DNA of 64,000 nucleotides from Perlabentimonas gracilis (GCF_011174675.1 NZ_JAANIG010000027.1:1-64000); one strand, 5' to 3'; counted from the first letter of the stretch, positions 1 to 8,437 are shown. Numbers and translations: made by a program. The notes: generated by a model not told the origin, from the letters alone.

Positions 1-14
1 ACTTTCAAGAGGTC

Positions 15-67
15 TAAGGGGTGAGGGGGTGAAGGCGGCGAAGCCGCCTTCACCCCCTCACCCCTTA
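15..67. repeat. Perfect 25-bp inverted repeat with 3-nt loop
   Basis: Positions 15-39 and 43-67 are exact reverse complements separated by the loop gaa. The stem is very GC-rich in its inner half. No T-run follows on either side, so it looks more like a REP-type or transcript-end hairpin than a classical terminator. The gene it would serve to the left lies outside the window. Confidence 0.75.
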
Positions 68-80
68 CAGCGTAATAGCC

Positions 81-108
81 TGTCATTTCGAGCGAAGCGA
101 GAAATCTA
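81..108. repeat. Dispersed intergenic repeat (GTCATTTCGAGC-type)
   Basis: The phrase GTCATTTCGAGCGAAGCGAG followed by AAATCT is a short intergenic repeat type. A related inverted copy occurs at 48377-48407. Its function is unknown. Confidence 0.4.
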
Positions 109-155
109 TTACATTATTATCATTTAAAAAATATTTAGTCGGACACTAGTGAGAA

Positions 156-192
156 ACTATAGTCAATAGTAGTGTAACTATAAAATATAGTT
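156..192. promoter_or_regulatory. Putative BlaI operator region
   Basis: An 8-bp self-palindrome ACTATAGT (156-163) and a perfect 7-bp inverted repeat AACTATA-aaa-TATAGTT (176-192) lie just upstream of the BlaI-type gene. TATATTTG at 194-201 fits the Bacteroidota -7 box. BlaI/MecI repressors bind dyads in their own promoters, so autoregulation is inferred. The binding itself is not shown. Confidence 0.45.
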
Positions 193-205
193 ATATATTT
201 GTGGT

Positions 206-607
206 ATGAAAACTAAAGAGTTAACCAAAGCCGAAGAGCAAGTAATGGAATACTTGTGGAAGCTTGAGCGAGCCTTTGTTCGCGACATTCTAGAGCTGTT
301 CCCGGAACCCAAGCCTGCCTACACAACGGTATCGACCATTGTGCGAATTCTGGAGCAAAAGGGAATGGTAAGCCATACCGCGTATGGTAAAAATCATCAG
401 TACTACCCGGTTGTTAGCCGGAGGGACTATGCACGCCTAGGTTTTAAGCATGTGCTGTCGAAACACTTTAACAGCTCGGTAAAGCGATTTGCCTCTTTTT
501 TTGCAGCCGACAGTAACTTAAGTTTAACCGAACTCGAGGAGATGAAGGCTATGTTGGAAGAGGAGATCAGTAAACGTAAGGAGGAGGGGGGCGATGGTAA
601 TTCCTAG
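206..607 (+). CDS. BlaI/MecI/CopY-family transcriptional repressor
   Basis: A 133-residue protein with the usual BlaI layout: an N-terminal winged helix (about residues 5-75, with the TKAEEQVMEYLW start and PAYTTVSTIVRILEQKG recognition helix) and a C-terminal dimerisation and cleavage region. In this family the repressor is cleaved when the partner M56 membrane peptidase is activated. The gene overlaps the next one by 14 bp, and a dyad-rich promoter precedes it, which fits an autoregulated two-gene signalling operon. The genes it controls beyond itself are not evident here. Confidence 0.9.
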   Translation: MKTKELTKAEEQVMEYLWKLERAFVRDILELFPEPKPAYTTVSTIVRILEQKGMVSHTAYGKNHQYYPVVSRRDYARLGFKHVLSKHFNSSVKRFASFFAADSNLSLTELEEMKAMLEEEISKRKEEGGDGNS

Positions 608-2651
608 TATATTCATATACCTAGCAAAAGTAACCGTTTGCTTTTCGCTGCTGTATGGGCTTTACTTGCTCTTTTTGGCAAGGCAGAACAAGCCAGTTGC
701 AAATCGATTTGTTTTGCTTGCAGCAATAATCGTTTCGCTTGCGTTGCCCTTGCTGTCAGTAAGCTATACGGTTACTAAGGTGGTTGATGTTGCCGAAAAC
801 ACCAATCATAATGCAAACCCTAATTTTTTATCAACAGATATTTCTGATGCAGATAGTATGGTTGAAGCTACTGTCGCAAGCAATAATGTAGATCCAATAG
901 TTCACCCATTTATCCTGAATTGGCAGTTCTGGCTAATGACCTATTTGGCCGTTGTTTGTGTAATGGCTGTGCGATTGGTATGGCAGGTTGTAAGGTTTGC
1001 TTTATCGATACAAAAAAATGCTCGTGTTGAGCTTGTGGGAGATACTAAGATTTGGGTGTGCGATAGTTGGGGCCAAACCTTTTCGTTTTTTGGTTTGATT
1101 GTTTTTTCGGAGAAAGATCTTCGAAATCCCAATCGCCACCTCTTGCTGCAGCACGAGTTGGTGCATGCCCATCAGCTGCATTCGCTCGATTTGCTTCTGG
1201 CCGAACTGTTTGCCGTTGTGTTCTGGTTCAATCCCCTTGTTTATTGGTATAAGCGATCCTTAGCCGAGGTGCATGAGTTTATTGCCGACAAGTGCGTTGT
1301 GCGCCACGGGGTCGATAGCCTGGAGTATAAGCAGCTTATACTCGACTGCATATCTACCTTGGTTGCCCCACGGGTTGCCAATTCCTTTAGTGCTAAACTT
1401 TTAAAAAATCGATTTGCTATGCTTACAAATGTTAAAGAAAGTAGAGGCATCTATAGATATTTACTTCTTATGCCCAGTGCGGCTGTGCTTTTTGGATTGT
1501 TCTCGTTTACCGTTGAGCGTAAGGTGGAATACCGCTTGCAATCAGAAGATGATGTAAATGAACAGGTAAGGTTAGCTGAGCCAAATGAGAGCCAAGAAAC
1601 AGATTTTCTTTCGAAGGAGGCAAGTTTAAATCAGCCCAAGGCTTTGGCTGATATTAATGAAAATGTAGAGAAGGACTCTTCCGTACTTTATTCCCGCCTC
1701 GATAAGGAGATTGATGCTGATTTGGAGAAGATTATATCCATTCTTCAAAAACCACAGGCCGACCTCTTTTTCGGGAACCTTGCTCTAGGTAATAATACAG
1801 CTTTTACAATTTTGGGAACAGCATATGGTGAGCATATGCCCAAGTTCGTAATTACGTCAAAGAGTGATGGATCAGTGGTAAAGCCCTTGTCTGATTTAGT
1901 GCTTAACGACTTTGTTAAGCAATCATATATGATTGAAGCCGAAGGTGAGTACACTATGCGAATTAGCAACTATCAGCAGTTAGATTCGGTGCTGTACTAC
2001 CTAGTTCTACCCAAAGGAAGTGATGGTAAGGTTGACTTTGGAATAAAGGTGATGGATAGGACGGTTTATCTTAGGGAGAAGGAAACCAATTCAAAAGCAG
2101 CAATTGAGGCTTATCGTATTACGCTAGAGAACGAAAACGATGGTGAGGTTACTGTAGTTCAACATTCGAGTAAGGGTGAAGTTGATAGCCTTGGCAAGAA
2201 GCAGGAACAAGAACTTTCGATCAATGCTAGAAAACTTGAGTTTTCAATGAAAAGAGGTGAGCCCGGTAACCCCAATTATCTTTCAGTAGGTGTGAGGTGC
2301 AATAACTTCGAGCTGCCACAACCCGATTTTCATCCCGACATTGACAATACAAACTTAACTAGGATTGGGGAAGATGCCACAAGCTGGCCCCTTAGCTATA
2401 TTCATGAGAGTATAAATTACCCCAAATCGTACAAACCGAAACGCCGCAACCCCGATTTGGTTGAGGTTGAATTTGACCTATCAGAGGGAGGAGAGATAGG
2501 TGATGTAATGGTAACCAAAGGAATAAACCCTGAGGTAAATGCTGAGCTGGTGCGGGTAATTAGCCAAATGCCCGGCTGGAAATCCGAAAAACCCTATGGT
2601 AAACCCGTATCGGCGAAAGTTACTATGGGGTTTTGCTTGGTTAAAAACTAA
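594..2651 (+). CDS. BlaR1-like M56 family membrane metallopeptidase with TonB-like C-terminus
   Basis: A 685-residue protein. Residues 1-310 form an M56 peptidase with several membrane segments and the zinc motif HELVH at about residue 187, followed by the EFIADK motif typical of the family. A last membrane segment lies near residues 288-306. Residues 310-590 are a long periplasmic region without a recognised domain. The last 90 residues (from about YPKSYK) resemble a TonB C-terminal fold. The penicillin-binding sensor domain of true BlaR1 is absent, so the signal is unlikely to be a beta-lactam. It is expected to cleave the upstream BlaI repressor. Confidence 0.85.
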   Translation: MVIPSIFIYLAKVTVCFSLLYGLYLLFLARQNKPVANRFVLLAAIIVSLALPLLSVSYTVTKVVDVAENTNHNANPNFLSTDISDADSMVEATVASNNVDPIVHPFILNWQFWLMTYLAVVCVMAVRLVWQVVRFALSIQKNARVELVGDTKIWVCDSWGQTFSFFGLIVFSEKDLRNPNRHLLLQHELVHAHQLHSLDLLLAELFAVVFWFNPLVYWYKRSLAEVHEFIADKCVVRHGVDSLEYKQLILDCISTLVAPRVANSFSAKLLKNRFAMLTNVKESRGIYRYLLLMPSAAVLFGLFSFTVERKVEYRLQSEDDVNEQVRLAEPNESQETDFLSKEASLNQPKALADINENVEKDSSVLYSRLDKEIDADLEKIISILQKPQADLFFGNLALGNNTAFTILGTAYGEHMPKFVITSKSDGSVVKPLSDLVLNDFVKQSYMIEAEGEYTMRISNYQQLDSVLYYLVLPKGSDGKVDFGIKVMDRTVYLREKETNSKAAIEAYRITLENENDGEVTVVQHSSKGEVDSLGKKQEQELSINARKLEFSMKRGEPGNPNYLSVGVRCNNFELPQPDFHPDIDNTNLTRIGEDATSWPLSYIHESINYPKSYKPKRRNPDLVEVEFDLSEGGEIGDVMVTKGINPEVNAELVRVISQMPGWKSEKPYGKPVSAKVTMGFCLVKN

Positions 2652-2679
2652 CTGCTTGGCTCCTGCCAAAAACTTTCGC

Positions 2680-2752
2680 AGCGCCCCTTTGCGCCTTTAG
2701 GTATTCCGTAATTCAAGTGTTTTATATACACGCTAAAGGCAAAATGGGCGCT
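2680..2752. terminator. Long imperfect inverted repeat between convergent genes
   Basis: About 20 bp on each side (2680-2700 and 2733-2752; AGCGCCC...GCCTTTAG and its complement with a few mismatches) flank a 32-nt loop. It lies between the converging M56 gene and the arsC gene, so it may end both transcripts. Confidence 0.45.
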
Positions 2753-2760
2753 TTGCTTTG

Positions 2761-3204
2761 CTATCCACAACAGCAGCAGCCTCCTCCCTTTTTTATCTCC
2801 GACTTGTAGAACCCAGCAAAGCCCTCACCAATCTCGTCGCGCACGCGACGGAATACTGCCATCACCTCATCGTCGGTTCCGGTGGCCTCTGCTGGATCGT
2901 CGAATCCAATATGCCATCGATTGCTTACTCTACCGGTAAAGGTTGGGCAGCTCTCGTTGGCTTCAGCGCAAACGGTTATCACGTAGTCGAACGATTGGTT
3001 TATAAACTCATCAACGCTTTTGGGTTGATGCGTTGAAATATCGATATTAATCTCGGCCATTGCCTTTATGGCTAGAGGATGAACCTCATTTGAGGGTTGG
3101 GTGCCAGCCGAGAAAACCTCAATGGTTTCGTCGAACGATTTTAGGAAACCCTCGGCCATTTGGCTGCGGCATGAGTTTCCGGTGCAGAGAATTAGAATCT
3201 TCAT
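2761..3204 (-). CDS. arsC: Arsenate reductase, LMW-PTP type, with Cys-rich tail
   Basis: 147 residues from the ATG at 3204; an upstream in-frame start would add 18 residues unlike the family. The P-loop CTGNSCRSQ carries the catalytic Cys, and VCAEANESC supplies the two Cys used in thioredoxin-coupled reduction of arsenate to arsenite. It is 38 bp downstream of an arsR gene and should be co-transcribed with it. The protein ends in GGGCCCCG, a four-cysteine tail absent from the second arsC at 37366-37785; such a tail could bind arsenite or a metal. No efflux pump gene is adjacent. Confidence 0.9.
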   Translation of the reverse strand: MKILILCTGNSCRSQMAEGFLKSFDETIEVFSAGTQPSNEVHPLAIKAMAEINIDISTHQPKSVDEFINQSFDYVITVCAEANESCPTFTGRVSNRWHIGFDDPAEATGTDDEVMAVFRRVRDEIGEGFAGFYKSEIKKGGGCCCCG

Positions 3205-3242
3205 GGTTGCTTTTAAATTGATCAATACGTTTCTGTGTGTTC

Positions 3243-3584
3243 TTATTTTGTATTGCACGAGTTGGAGCTGCTGGCTTCTATTTCTTGAAAGAATCCATCG
3301 AAAAGGAGTTTAGCCCGCTGCATACTTTCCTTGCAAATGCAGTAGCACACTCGCGTTCCTTCAATCTCGCCGTGTATTAGCCCTGCTTTTTTAAGCTCTT
3401 GCAAGTGTTGCGAAACGGTGGTGCGGCTTAGGGGTATTTCGTTCGATATATCGCCCGATATGCAGGTGTTGGCATTGGCCAAATACCTAAGTATGGCAAG
3501 TCGTGCCGGATGTGCTAGAACCTTCGAAATAATGGCTATCTCCTGCAAATCGGCATCAAATAGGTCTGTCTTGTGATACGTCAT
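3243..3584 (-). CDS. arsR: ArsR-family metalloregulator
   Basis: A small winged-helix regulator with the helix-turn-helix around PLSRTTVSQHLQELKKAG. Cysteines in NTCISGD and VCYCIC could sense As(III)/Sb(III). The start at 3584 is preferred because a further upstream ATG (3609-3611) lies inside the predicted -7 box. It heads a two-gene arsR-arsC unit. The sequence closely resembles the ArsR at 37803-38141. Confidence 0.88.
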   Translation of the reverse strand: MTYHKTDLFDADLQEIAIISKVLAHPARLAILRYLANANTCISGDISNEIPLSRTTVSQHLQELKKAGLIHGEIEGTRVCYCICKESMQRAKLLFDGFFQEIEASSSNSCNTK

Positions 3585-3604
3585 GCTTTTTCTGTTTGAT
3601 GACG

Positions 3605-3612
3605 CAAACATA
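3605..3612 (-). promoter_or_regulatory. Promoter -7 box of arsR-arsC
   Basis: TATGTTTG on the minus strand fits TAnnTTTG. The extended string GTATGTTTGCG followed by (T/G)CAT is shared with the promoter of the second arsR at 38164-38171, which suggests a common regulatory design. Confidence 0.6.
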
Positions 3613-3659
3613 CTACATCTATCGGAATCTGAAATCCTTTTGAAGTGAATTTTTGCTAA

Positions 3660-4421
3660 TTAGAACCGATAGCGAATACCCATACTAATGTTCGAGTTCC
3701 CTTCGATACCCGTTGCCGTTTCGGATAGGATGTTGAAAAAGGGCGTGTTTATCCATTGGATCTGAGCCTTAATTCGATCGTTCCCAATACCTAGGGTAAA
3801 GCTGTGCTCAAGTCTAAACGCCTTGTCCCAAACATCATAACCTGACATAGCTATTTCATCAATTTCAAAAGCTGTGGACGGTCTTGAGTTGGCAAAGAAT
3901 AGTTTGGATAACCGAAGACCATAGGATAGCTCAACCCTTTTGTACCTAATGCCAATTGAGGGCTGAATAAATGGGCGGTGAATATTGTAGGTAATGCTTT
4001 GGTTAGAGTTCAGTGCCCTGTTTGCTGAATATAATCCGTATCCAGCGTACGTCTCAAAAACAAAAACGCTATCCTTACTAACAGGTATAAAGAAACCTAC
4101 CCCAGCCTCGGCCATAAAGGCTCTAACGCTTGAGTTGTAGTTTCTGTTGTTTTCAATTTCTATGGGTGAGCTTACTTCTTCAGGTTTATGATCAGTAATA
4201 AACGCGGAAGTGTTGAACATAAGGGCAGTGTTTTTCCCAATGGCATGTGCTGCGTTTAGTCCAAAAAAGTTCATGTCGTCGGTTGCTCCATAATGTGCTT
4301 GCGCTACCGTTTCACCCTCTTCTTTTAGCAAAGGTATATTGGCATTGTTAGGCATATAGTATAGTGGAACGCATGAGGAGAATGCTAGCGTTACAAGCAT
4401 AAGGTTTACTATTCGCTTCAT
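3660..4421 (-). CDS. Hypothetical outer-membrane-associated lipoprotein
   Basis: 253 residues with a lipoprotein signal (LVTLAFSSC, lipidated Cys near residue 17). The rest is rich in alternating polar and hydrophobic stretches with aromatic ends and finishes in GIRYRF, as in small beta-barrel proteins. I do not recognise a named family. It stands alone between the arsR unit and a plus-strand HTH gene. Confidence 0.6.
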   Translation of the reverse strand: MKRIVNLMLVTLAFSSCVPLYYMPNNANIPLLKEEGETVAQAHYGATDDMNFFGLNAAHAIGKNTALMFNTSAFITDHKPEEVSSPIEIENNRNYNSSVRAFMAEAGVGFFIPVSKDSVFVFETYAGYGLYSANRALNSNQSITYNIHRPFIQPSIGIRYKRVELSYGLRLSKLFFANSRPSTAFEIDEIAMSGYDVWDKAFRLEHSFTLGIGNDRIKAQIQWINTPFFNILSETATGIEGNSNISMGIRYRF

Positions 4422-4645
4422 GGGAAAGTTGTGTTGATTATGTGACCAAAGTTATCTAGGTTTTATAGATGTTGAAAACTGAATTATGGTCAATGCCTAG
4501 TGTTTGCAACTAATGGATGCAAATTTATTGCTTAAGCAGCCAGTAAAAACTAAAGGTTTGCATTTTCTGCAACGCTTTGGTAAAAAGGTTGTATATTTCG
4601 CAAAATTAAAACTGCTAGTTCTCATTATTTCGATAATATTAAAGT

Positions 4646-5686
4646 ATGACTACATCCGAAGCATCGTCAATACAAGCACAGTTCCTAAGAGGAATTGAAG
4701 ATGTTATTCCTGCAAACACATCATTAGTATCAGAACTCTCCGACATACTAGAAATAAGTAACGACAGTGCTTACAGACGAATGCGTGGCGAAACGCTGCT
4801 CAATATTTATGAGATTGTTAAGCTGTGCGAGCACTATCAAATCTCGTTTGATGCCTTTAGCAAGGTTAAAAGCGGTATGGTTACCTTTAGCTACTTACCT
4901 TTAGAGATAAGTGCTGAGAGCTTTGCCGAGTTTCTCGAGATAACCAGAAAACAGCTGGTGCAGCTGGCTTCGGCCAAGGATTCACGAATGTTACTGACCT
5001 GTTGCGAGGTTCCAATGTACTACCACTTTAACTACCCCGAGCTGGCCAACTTCGTTTTCTTTTACTGGATGCGAACCGTGATGAACTTGCCCGACCTGAG
5101 CAAGGTGAAGTACGACGCAGATTTTAGATTCGATGAGTTGCTAGCGAAAGGACAGACAATCTATGATGCCTACATAAGAATCCCTTCGGTTGAGGTTTGG
5201 ACCAATTCTACTGTAGGTAGCATTATTAAGCAAATTCAATTTTACTGGGAGGCTGGTATATTTGAATCCAAAGAGGATGCCCTGCGCGTTTGTGCCGACC
5301 TGAGCAAAGAGATTGAGGATATTGAGCGTATGGCCGAAACGGAAACCAAGGTGCTAGTTTCCAACGATGGGGAGCAACCACAAAGTGTTGAGGCCGACAC
5401 CCAACGGCCAGCCAACTTTAAGCTGTTTTTAAGCGATATTGAAATTAGCAACAACGGCCAGCTTAGCAACTATGGTGAGTTGCAGGCTGTTTCCCTTGGG
5501 CACTTCAGTTTTAATGCCATGCATACCAACAACGACACCTACTGTAAGAATACCGAGCAGTGGCTAAACAATATAATTAAGAAATCGACTCTAATTAGCG
5601 GTACATCAGAAAAGCAGCGTTTTCAGTTTTTTCAGAACATCAATAAGCAAATTGATGACCTCATGAAGAGGATTGCCGAGGGATAA
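4646..5686 (+). CDS. HTH-domain protein of unknown function
   Basis: 346 residues. The N-terminus (about 20-75) has a helix-turn-helix-like segment (LVSELSDILEISNDSAYRRM) and the phrase CEHYQISFDAF seen in a group of Bacteroidota regulators. The remaining 270 residues are helical with no clear domain. A longer ORF beginning upstream in another frame (4504) has no support. Its tail runs directly into the dehydratase gene remnant at 5692, which is on the opposite strand. Confidence 0.65.
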   Translation: MTTSEASSIQAQFLRGIEDVIPANTSLVSELSDILEISNDSAYRRMRGETLLNIYEIVKLCEHYQISFDAFSKVKSGMVTFSYLPLEISAESFAEFLEITRKQLVQLASAKDSRMLLTCCEVPMYYHFNYPELANFVFFYWMRTVMNLPDLSKVKYDADFRFDELLAKGQTIYDAYIRIPSVEVWTNSTVGSIIKQIQFYWEAGIFESKEDALRVCADLSKEIEDIERMAETETKVLVSNDGEQPQSVEADTQRPANFKLFLSDIEISNNGQLSNYGELQAVSLGHFSFNAMHTNNDTYCKNTEQWLNNIIKKSTLISGTSEKQRFQFFQNINKQIDDLMKRIAEG

Positions 5687-5691
5687 AATCT

Positions 5692-5790
5692 TTAGAATGG
5701 AAGAGTTTTAACATCTACATTTCCACCCGACAGGATTATCCCCACCTTTTTGCCAGCAAAAAGTTCCCCGTTGGCTGATTCACCATCCTC
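5692..5790 (-). pseudogene. 3' remnant of a second threonine-dehydratase-like gene
   Basis: Read on the minus strand this stretch encodes NGELFAGKKVGIILSGGNV then DVKTLPF and a stop, nearly matching the C-terminus of the intact dehydratase at 6736-7680 (VFEGKKVGIIISGGNVDVEKLPF). Upstream of about 5790 the similarity is lost and in-frame stops appear. About 30 codons remain, so this is a truncated relic. The roughly 900 bp between it and the intact gene is filled with repeats. Confidence 0.75.
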
Positions 5791-6091
5791 TGTCGCACCT
5801 AATCATTTCGGACACAACTGCCACCGGGGTGTCAAAGATTTAAACGTTTACCTGCCAAAAAGATAGCAGGCAAAAGCGCAAGTACGCAAAGGATAGTAAG
5901 ATATTAGCCAGCGCTCACTCCTCACCAATTTTAAGAATTTGCCGCAGGGCAAAGGCTTAAAAACAAACTCTGTGTCCTTAGTGTTACCTCAAGTATTGTA
6001 AGCAAACCATCCAGTTGCCCAGGCATAAGCAACAGCAAGTTCTTGCCGTAAGCAAGCAAAAAATACTCTGTGTTAATTGTTTAAATGTTTA

Positions 6092-6210
6092 CCTGCCAAA
6101 AATATAGCAGGCAAGCCTGCCAAAAATATAGCAGGCAAGCCTGCCAAAAAGATAGCAGGCAAGCCTGCCAAAAAAATGTCAGGCAAGTTTGCCGTTCCCT
6201 TGGCAGGCAA
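6092..6210. repeat. 24-bp tandem repeat array, copy 1
   Basis: Four units of the type CCTGCC-A(n)-TAGCAGGCAAG (6092-6115, 6116-6139, 6140-6163, 6164-6187) are followed by a degenerate fifth. Each unit is itself a small dyad (CCTGC...GCAGG). There are no spacers, so it is not a CRISPR. The repeat is a multiple of three and yields spurious ORFs. Confidence 0.85.
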
Positions 6211-6239
6211 AAACTCACATATCCTACCCAATACCTATT

Positions 6240-6303
6240 GCACCCCGCTGGGGTGCTGTTTGCTATGGTTTTGTTTCTATCGCTATTTGCCCCCGCTGGG
6301 GGC
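6240..6303. repeat. Two GC-rich mini-hairpins
   Basis: GCACCCC-gct-GGGGTGC (6240-6256) and GCCCCC-gct-GGGGGC (6289-6303) are perfect small inverted repeats with the same loop, 33 bp apart. They may be REP-like or mark a transcript end. Confidence 0.6.
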
Positions 6304-6565
6304 ATCAAACAGCCATAGCTATTACACATTTGGCCCCAAGTTTAGAAGCAGGAGACATACAGAAACGTAATAACGAGCGCCCACGCCCCACCCATTTTAA
6401 GCATTTGCCAAAGGCAAAGGCGCAAAACAACCTCTGTGCCCATTGTGTTTCCTCAAGTATTGTCAGCACCCCATCCAATTGCCAACAGGCATAAGCTACA
6501 TCAAGTTCTTGCCGTAAGCAAGCAAAAAAACTCTGTGTTAAAAGAATCTCACGCCAAGGCGCTAA

Positions 6566-6658
6566 CCTGCCAAAAAGATAGCAGGCAAGCCTGCCAAAAA
6601 AATGTCAGGCAAGCCTGCCAAAAAGATGTCAGGCAAGCCTGCCAAAATTCTAGCAGGC
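6566..6658. repeat. 24-bp tandem repeat array, copy 2
   Basis: Three full and one partial unit of the same CCTGCC...GCAGGCAAG family (6566-6589, 6590-6613, 6614-6637, 6638-6658), about 470 bp from the first array. Confidence 0.85.
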
Positions 6659-6735
6659 TCAAAAAATCGCTCTATAATTAAATGAGAAATTGAGTGAAAA
6701 GAAAAACGGTTAACCTTATTTAGGAATTTACAAGG

Positions 6736-7680
6736 TTAAAAAGGAAGTTTTTCAACATCAACATTACCACCCGATATGATGATACCCACCTTTTTCCCTT
6801 CGAAAACCCCGCGGTTTTGCATTATGGTGGCAACGGGTACTGCCGATGATGGCTCAATAATTATTTTCATCCTTTCCCAAACAAGCCGCATAGCCTCAAC
6901 AATAGCCTCTTCGCTAACGGTTAAAATACCATTGGCATACCTCTGTATAACTGATAATGTTAGAGGACAAAGCGAAGTGCGGAGACCATCGGCAATTGTA
7001 TTGGGTTGTACCGAGGGGTAAAGCACCCCATCGCGAAGCGAGCGGAAAGCGTCGTCGGCATTTTGAGGCTCGCCAGCGTAAACCTCAATTTTTGGGTTGG
7101 TTTCCTTGGTGTAGATTAGCGTTCCGGAGAATAGCCCGCCGCCGCCAACGGGTGTAATTATTGCTTGTAAATCGGTAACTTCTTGAAGCAACTCGAGCGA
7201 TGCAGTGCCCTGTCCGCATATCACATGAAAGTTTTCGTAGGGATGGATAAAGGTTGCCCCCGTGTCGGCTTGAACTTTTTTCAACTCCCTTTCGCGAGCC
7301 TCCTGGGTCGATTCGCAGGTGAAAATCTTGGCACCATAGCCCTCAACCGCCTTGCGCTTTATGGCTGGGGCATTTTCTGGCATTACAATGTACGCAGGAA
7401 TCCCTCGCATCGATGCAGCTAATGCCAGCGCAGCGGCATGGTTGCCCGAGCTATGGGTGCAGACCCCTTTTTGGGCAAGATCTTCGGAGAGACTAAACAC
7501 TGCATTTGATGCCCCGCGAAACTTAAAAGCCCCAACCTTTTGAAAATTTTCGCACTTGAAGTACGCATTACAGCCTAAGATCTTACTTACCGATTGCGAA
7601 GTGAGTACTGGGGTACAGTGGGCGTATTGTTTTACAATGCTATAGGCTTTAACAATATCATTTTTTGTTGGAGCGATCAT
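6736..7680 (-). CDS. PLP-dependent threonine/serine dehydratase (or serine racemase)
   Basis: 314 residues, fold-type II PLP enzyme. The lysine in AFKFRGASN (about residue 51) forms the Schiff base, TPVGGGGLFSG is the phosphate-binding loop, and IIISGGNVD is the usual C-terminal cofactor motif. Family members deaminate threonine to 2-oxobutyrate or serine to pyruvate, and close relatives racemise serine; the sequence alone does not decide. There is no C-terminal ACT regulatory domain, so it is of the short catabolic type. It overlaps the start-proximal end of the next minus-strand region (7658-8437) by 23 bp. A truncated homologous tail lies at 5692-5790. Confidence 0.88.
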   Translation of the reverse strand: MIAPTKNDIVKAYSIVKQYAHCTPVLTSQSVSKILGCNAYFKCENFQKVGAFKFRGASNAVFSLSEDLAQKGVCTHSSGNHAAALALAASMRGIPAYIVMPENAPAIKRKAVEGYGAKIFTCESTQEARERELKKVQADTGATFIHPYENFHVICGQGTASLELLQEVTDLQAIITPVGGGGLFSGTLIYTKETNPKIEVYAGEPQNADDAFRSLRDGVLYPSVQPNTIADGLRTSLCPLTLSVIQRYANGILTVSEEAIVEAMRLVWERMKIIIEPSSAVPVATIMQNRGVFEGKKVGIIISGGNVDVEKLPF

Positions 7681-8437
7681 AGTTCAACTGTTTGTATGCT
7701 TCGAAATTATCTAAAATGCGCTTTTTAACTTCGTACTCGCTGGCAATAAGGAGAAAACCTTCGGTAAAACTGCAAAACTCCATAAACCTGATGGCTTCAA
7801 CCCCCTCCAGTCCTGTTAGTTCGTTCACTATCCCAGCCGAGAATTTTCTTGAAATAATATCCCATCGCTGCTCTTCAACCCTTTTCTCCTCAATCTTTTT
7901 CATCTGTTTCGAGTACCAGTCCTCGCCAAACACAAACCCACCTGTTGCTGGGGGAGTATTCACAAGTTCCATTCGGTCGATGACTTTCTTTACGTACTCA
8001 TTAAGCTTCTCCTGTAGCTCCTCGTTTTCCGATTTGGGTATATCCATAGAGGCAACCTCCTTTATAAATCGTTGGTATGAACCGAAGCGGGTTATCTTAA
8101 CTTCTCTTATCTCGTACGATTTGGGAGTAAGCCGAATGGGGTAGTAAAGAGAGTCGGGGTTAAATTGTCCCCACGAGGGAATCCTCATCTGGTGAAAACC
8201 TAGGGCCGAAATCACAAGGGTGTCGCCAGCCGCAACTGGCATTTCAAAATAGCCTAGCATATCGGCAACAACACCCTTTCGGATACCTGTATTTACCACA
8301 TGGCCAAGTGCAATGGGGCTACCATTGCTGGCGTTTACCAGCTGAAAATGAACGGTACGTAAGGTGTCCTTGTTATGCTGAGCCAATGCGGCTGAGCAAA
8401 GTATTGTAAGCAAAAAAATTTGGGGTATCGTTTTCAA
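7658..8437 (-). CDS. Secreted protein with carboxypeptidase-regulatory-like domain
   Basis: 259 residues with a signal peptide (IFLLTILCSAALAQ). Residues 25-110 resemble a CarboxypepD_reg-like beta-sandwich, a domain common at the N-terminus of Bacteroidota surface proteins (SNGSPIALGHVVN, VADMLGYFEM, LVISALGFH). The remainder is charged and helical, with no recognised fold. It precedes the dehydratase gene and overlaps it by 23 bp, so the two may be co-transcribed. The function is unknown. Confidence 0.7.
   Translation of the reverse strand: MKTIPQIFLLTILCSAALAQHNKDTLRTVHFQLVNASNGSPIALGHVVNTGIRKGVVADMLGYFEMPVAAGDTLVISALGFHQMRIPSWGQFNPDSLYYPIRLTPKSYEIREVKITRFGSYQRFIKEVASMDIPKSENEELQEKLNEYVKKVIDRMELVNTPPATGGFVFGEDWYSKQMKKIEEKRVEEQRWDIISRKFSAGIVNELTGLEGVEAIRFMEFCSFTEGFLLIASEYEVKKRILDNFEAYKQLNYDRSNKK

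Larger units (their letters stand above)
5850..6665. repeat. Composite intergenic repeat region (two copies)
   Basis: About 1 kb lies between the HTH gene and the dehydratase gene without a credible gene. Two related blocks (about 5870-6090 and 6365-6590) share the same phrases in the same order (CGCCCAC-like, TTGCC...GCAAAGGC, CCTCAAGTATTGT, AGTTCTTGCCGTAAGCAAGC, CTCTGTGTTAA), each ending in a 24-bp tandem array. Related blocks occur at 20860-21165 and 52905-53600. Confidence 0.7.

Noticed and set aside
2758-3036. 92-codon plus-strand ORF opposite arsC
   Set aside because: It lies wholly opposite the arsC gene, whose product is certain.
2761-3584. Second complete arsenic operon
   Set aside because: Only arsR and arsC are present; no efflux pump adjoins.
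4504-4698. 64-codon plus-strand ORF upstream of the HTH gene
   Set aside because: It overlaps the start of the stronger gene in another frame, with no family or signal sequence.
6092-6658. Possible CRISPR array
   Set aside because: Units abut directly with no spacers, vary in sequence, and no cas genes are near.
6077-6681. ORFs with repeating CQK-S/D-RQA peptides over the 24-bp arrays
   Set aside because: The repeat length is a multiple of three, so any frame stays open. There is no start context and the text is intergenic repeat.
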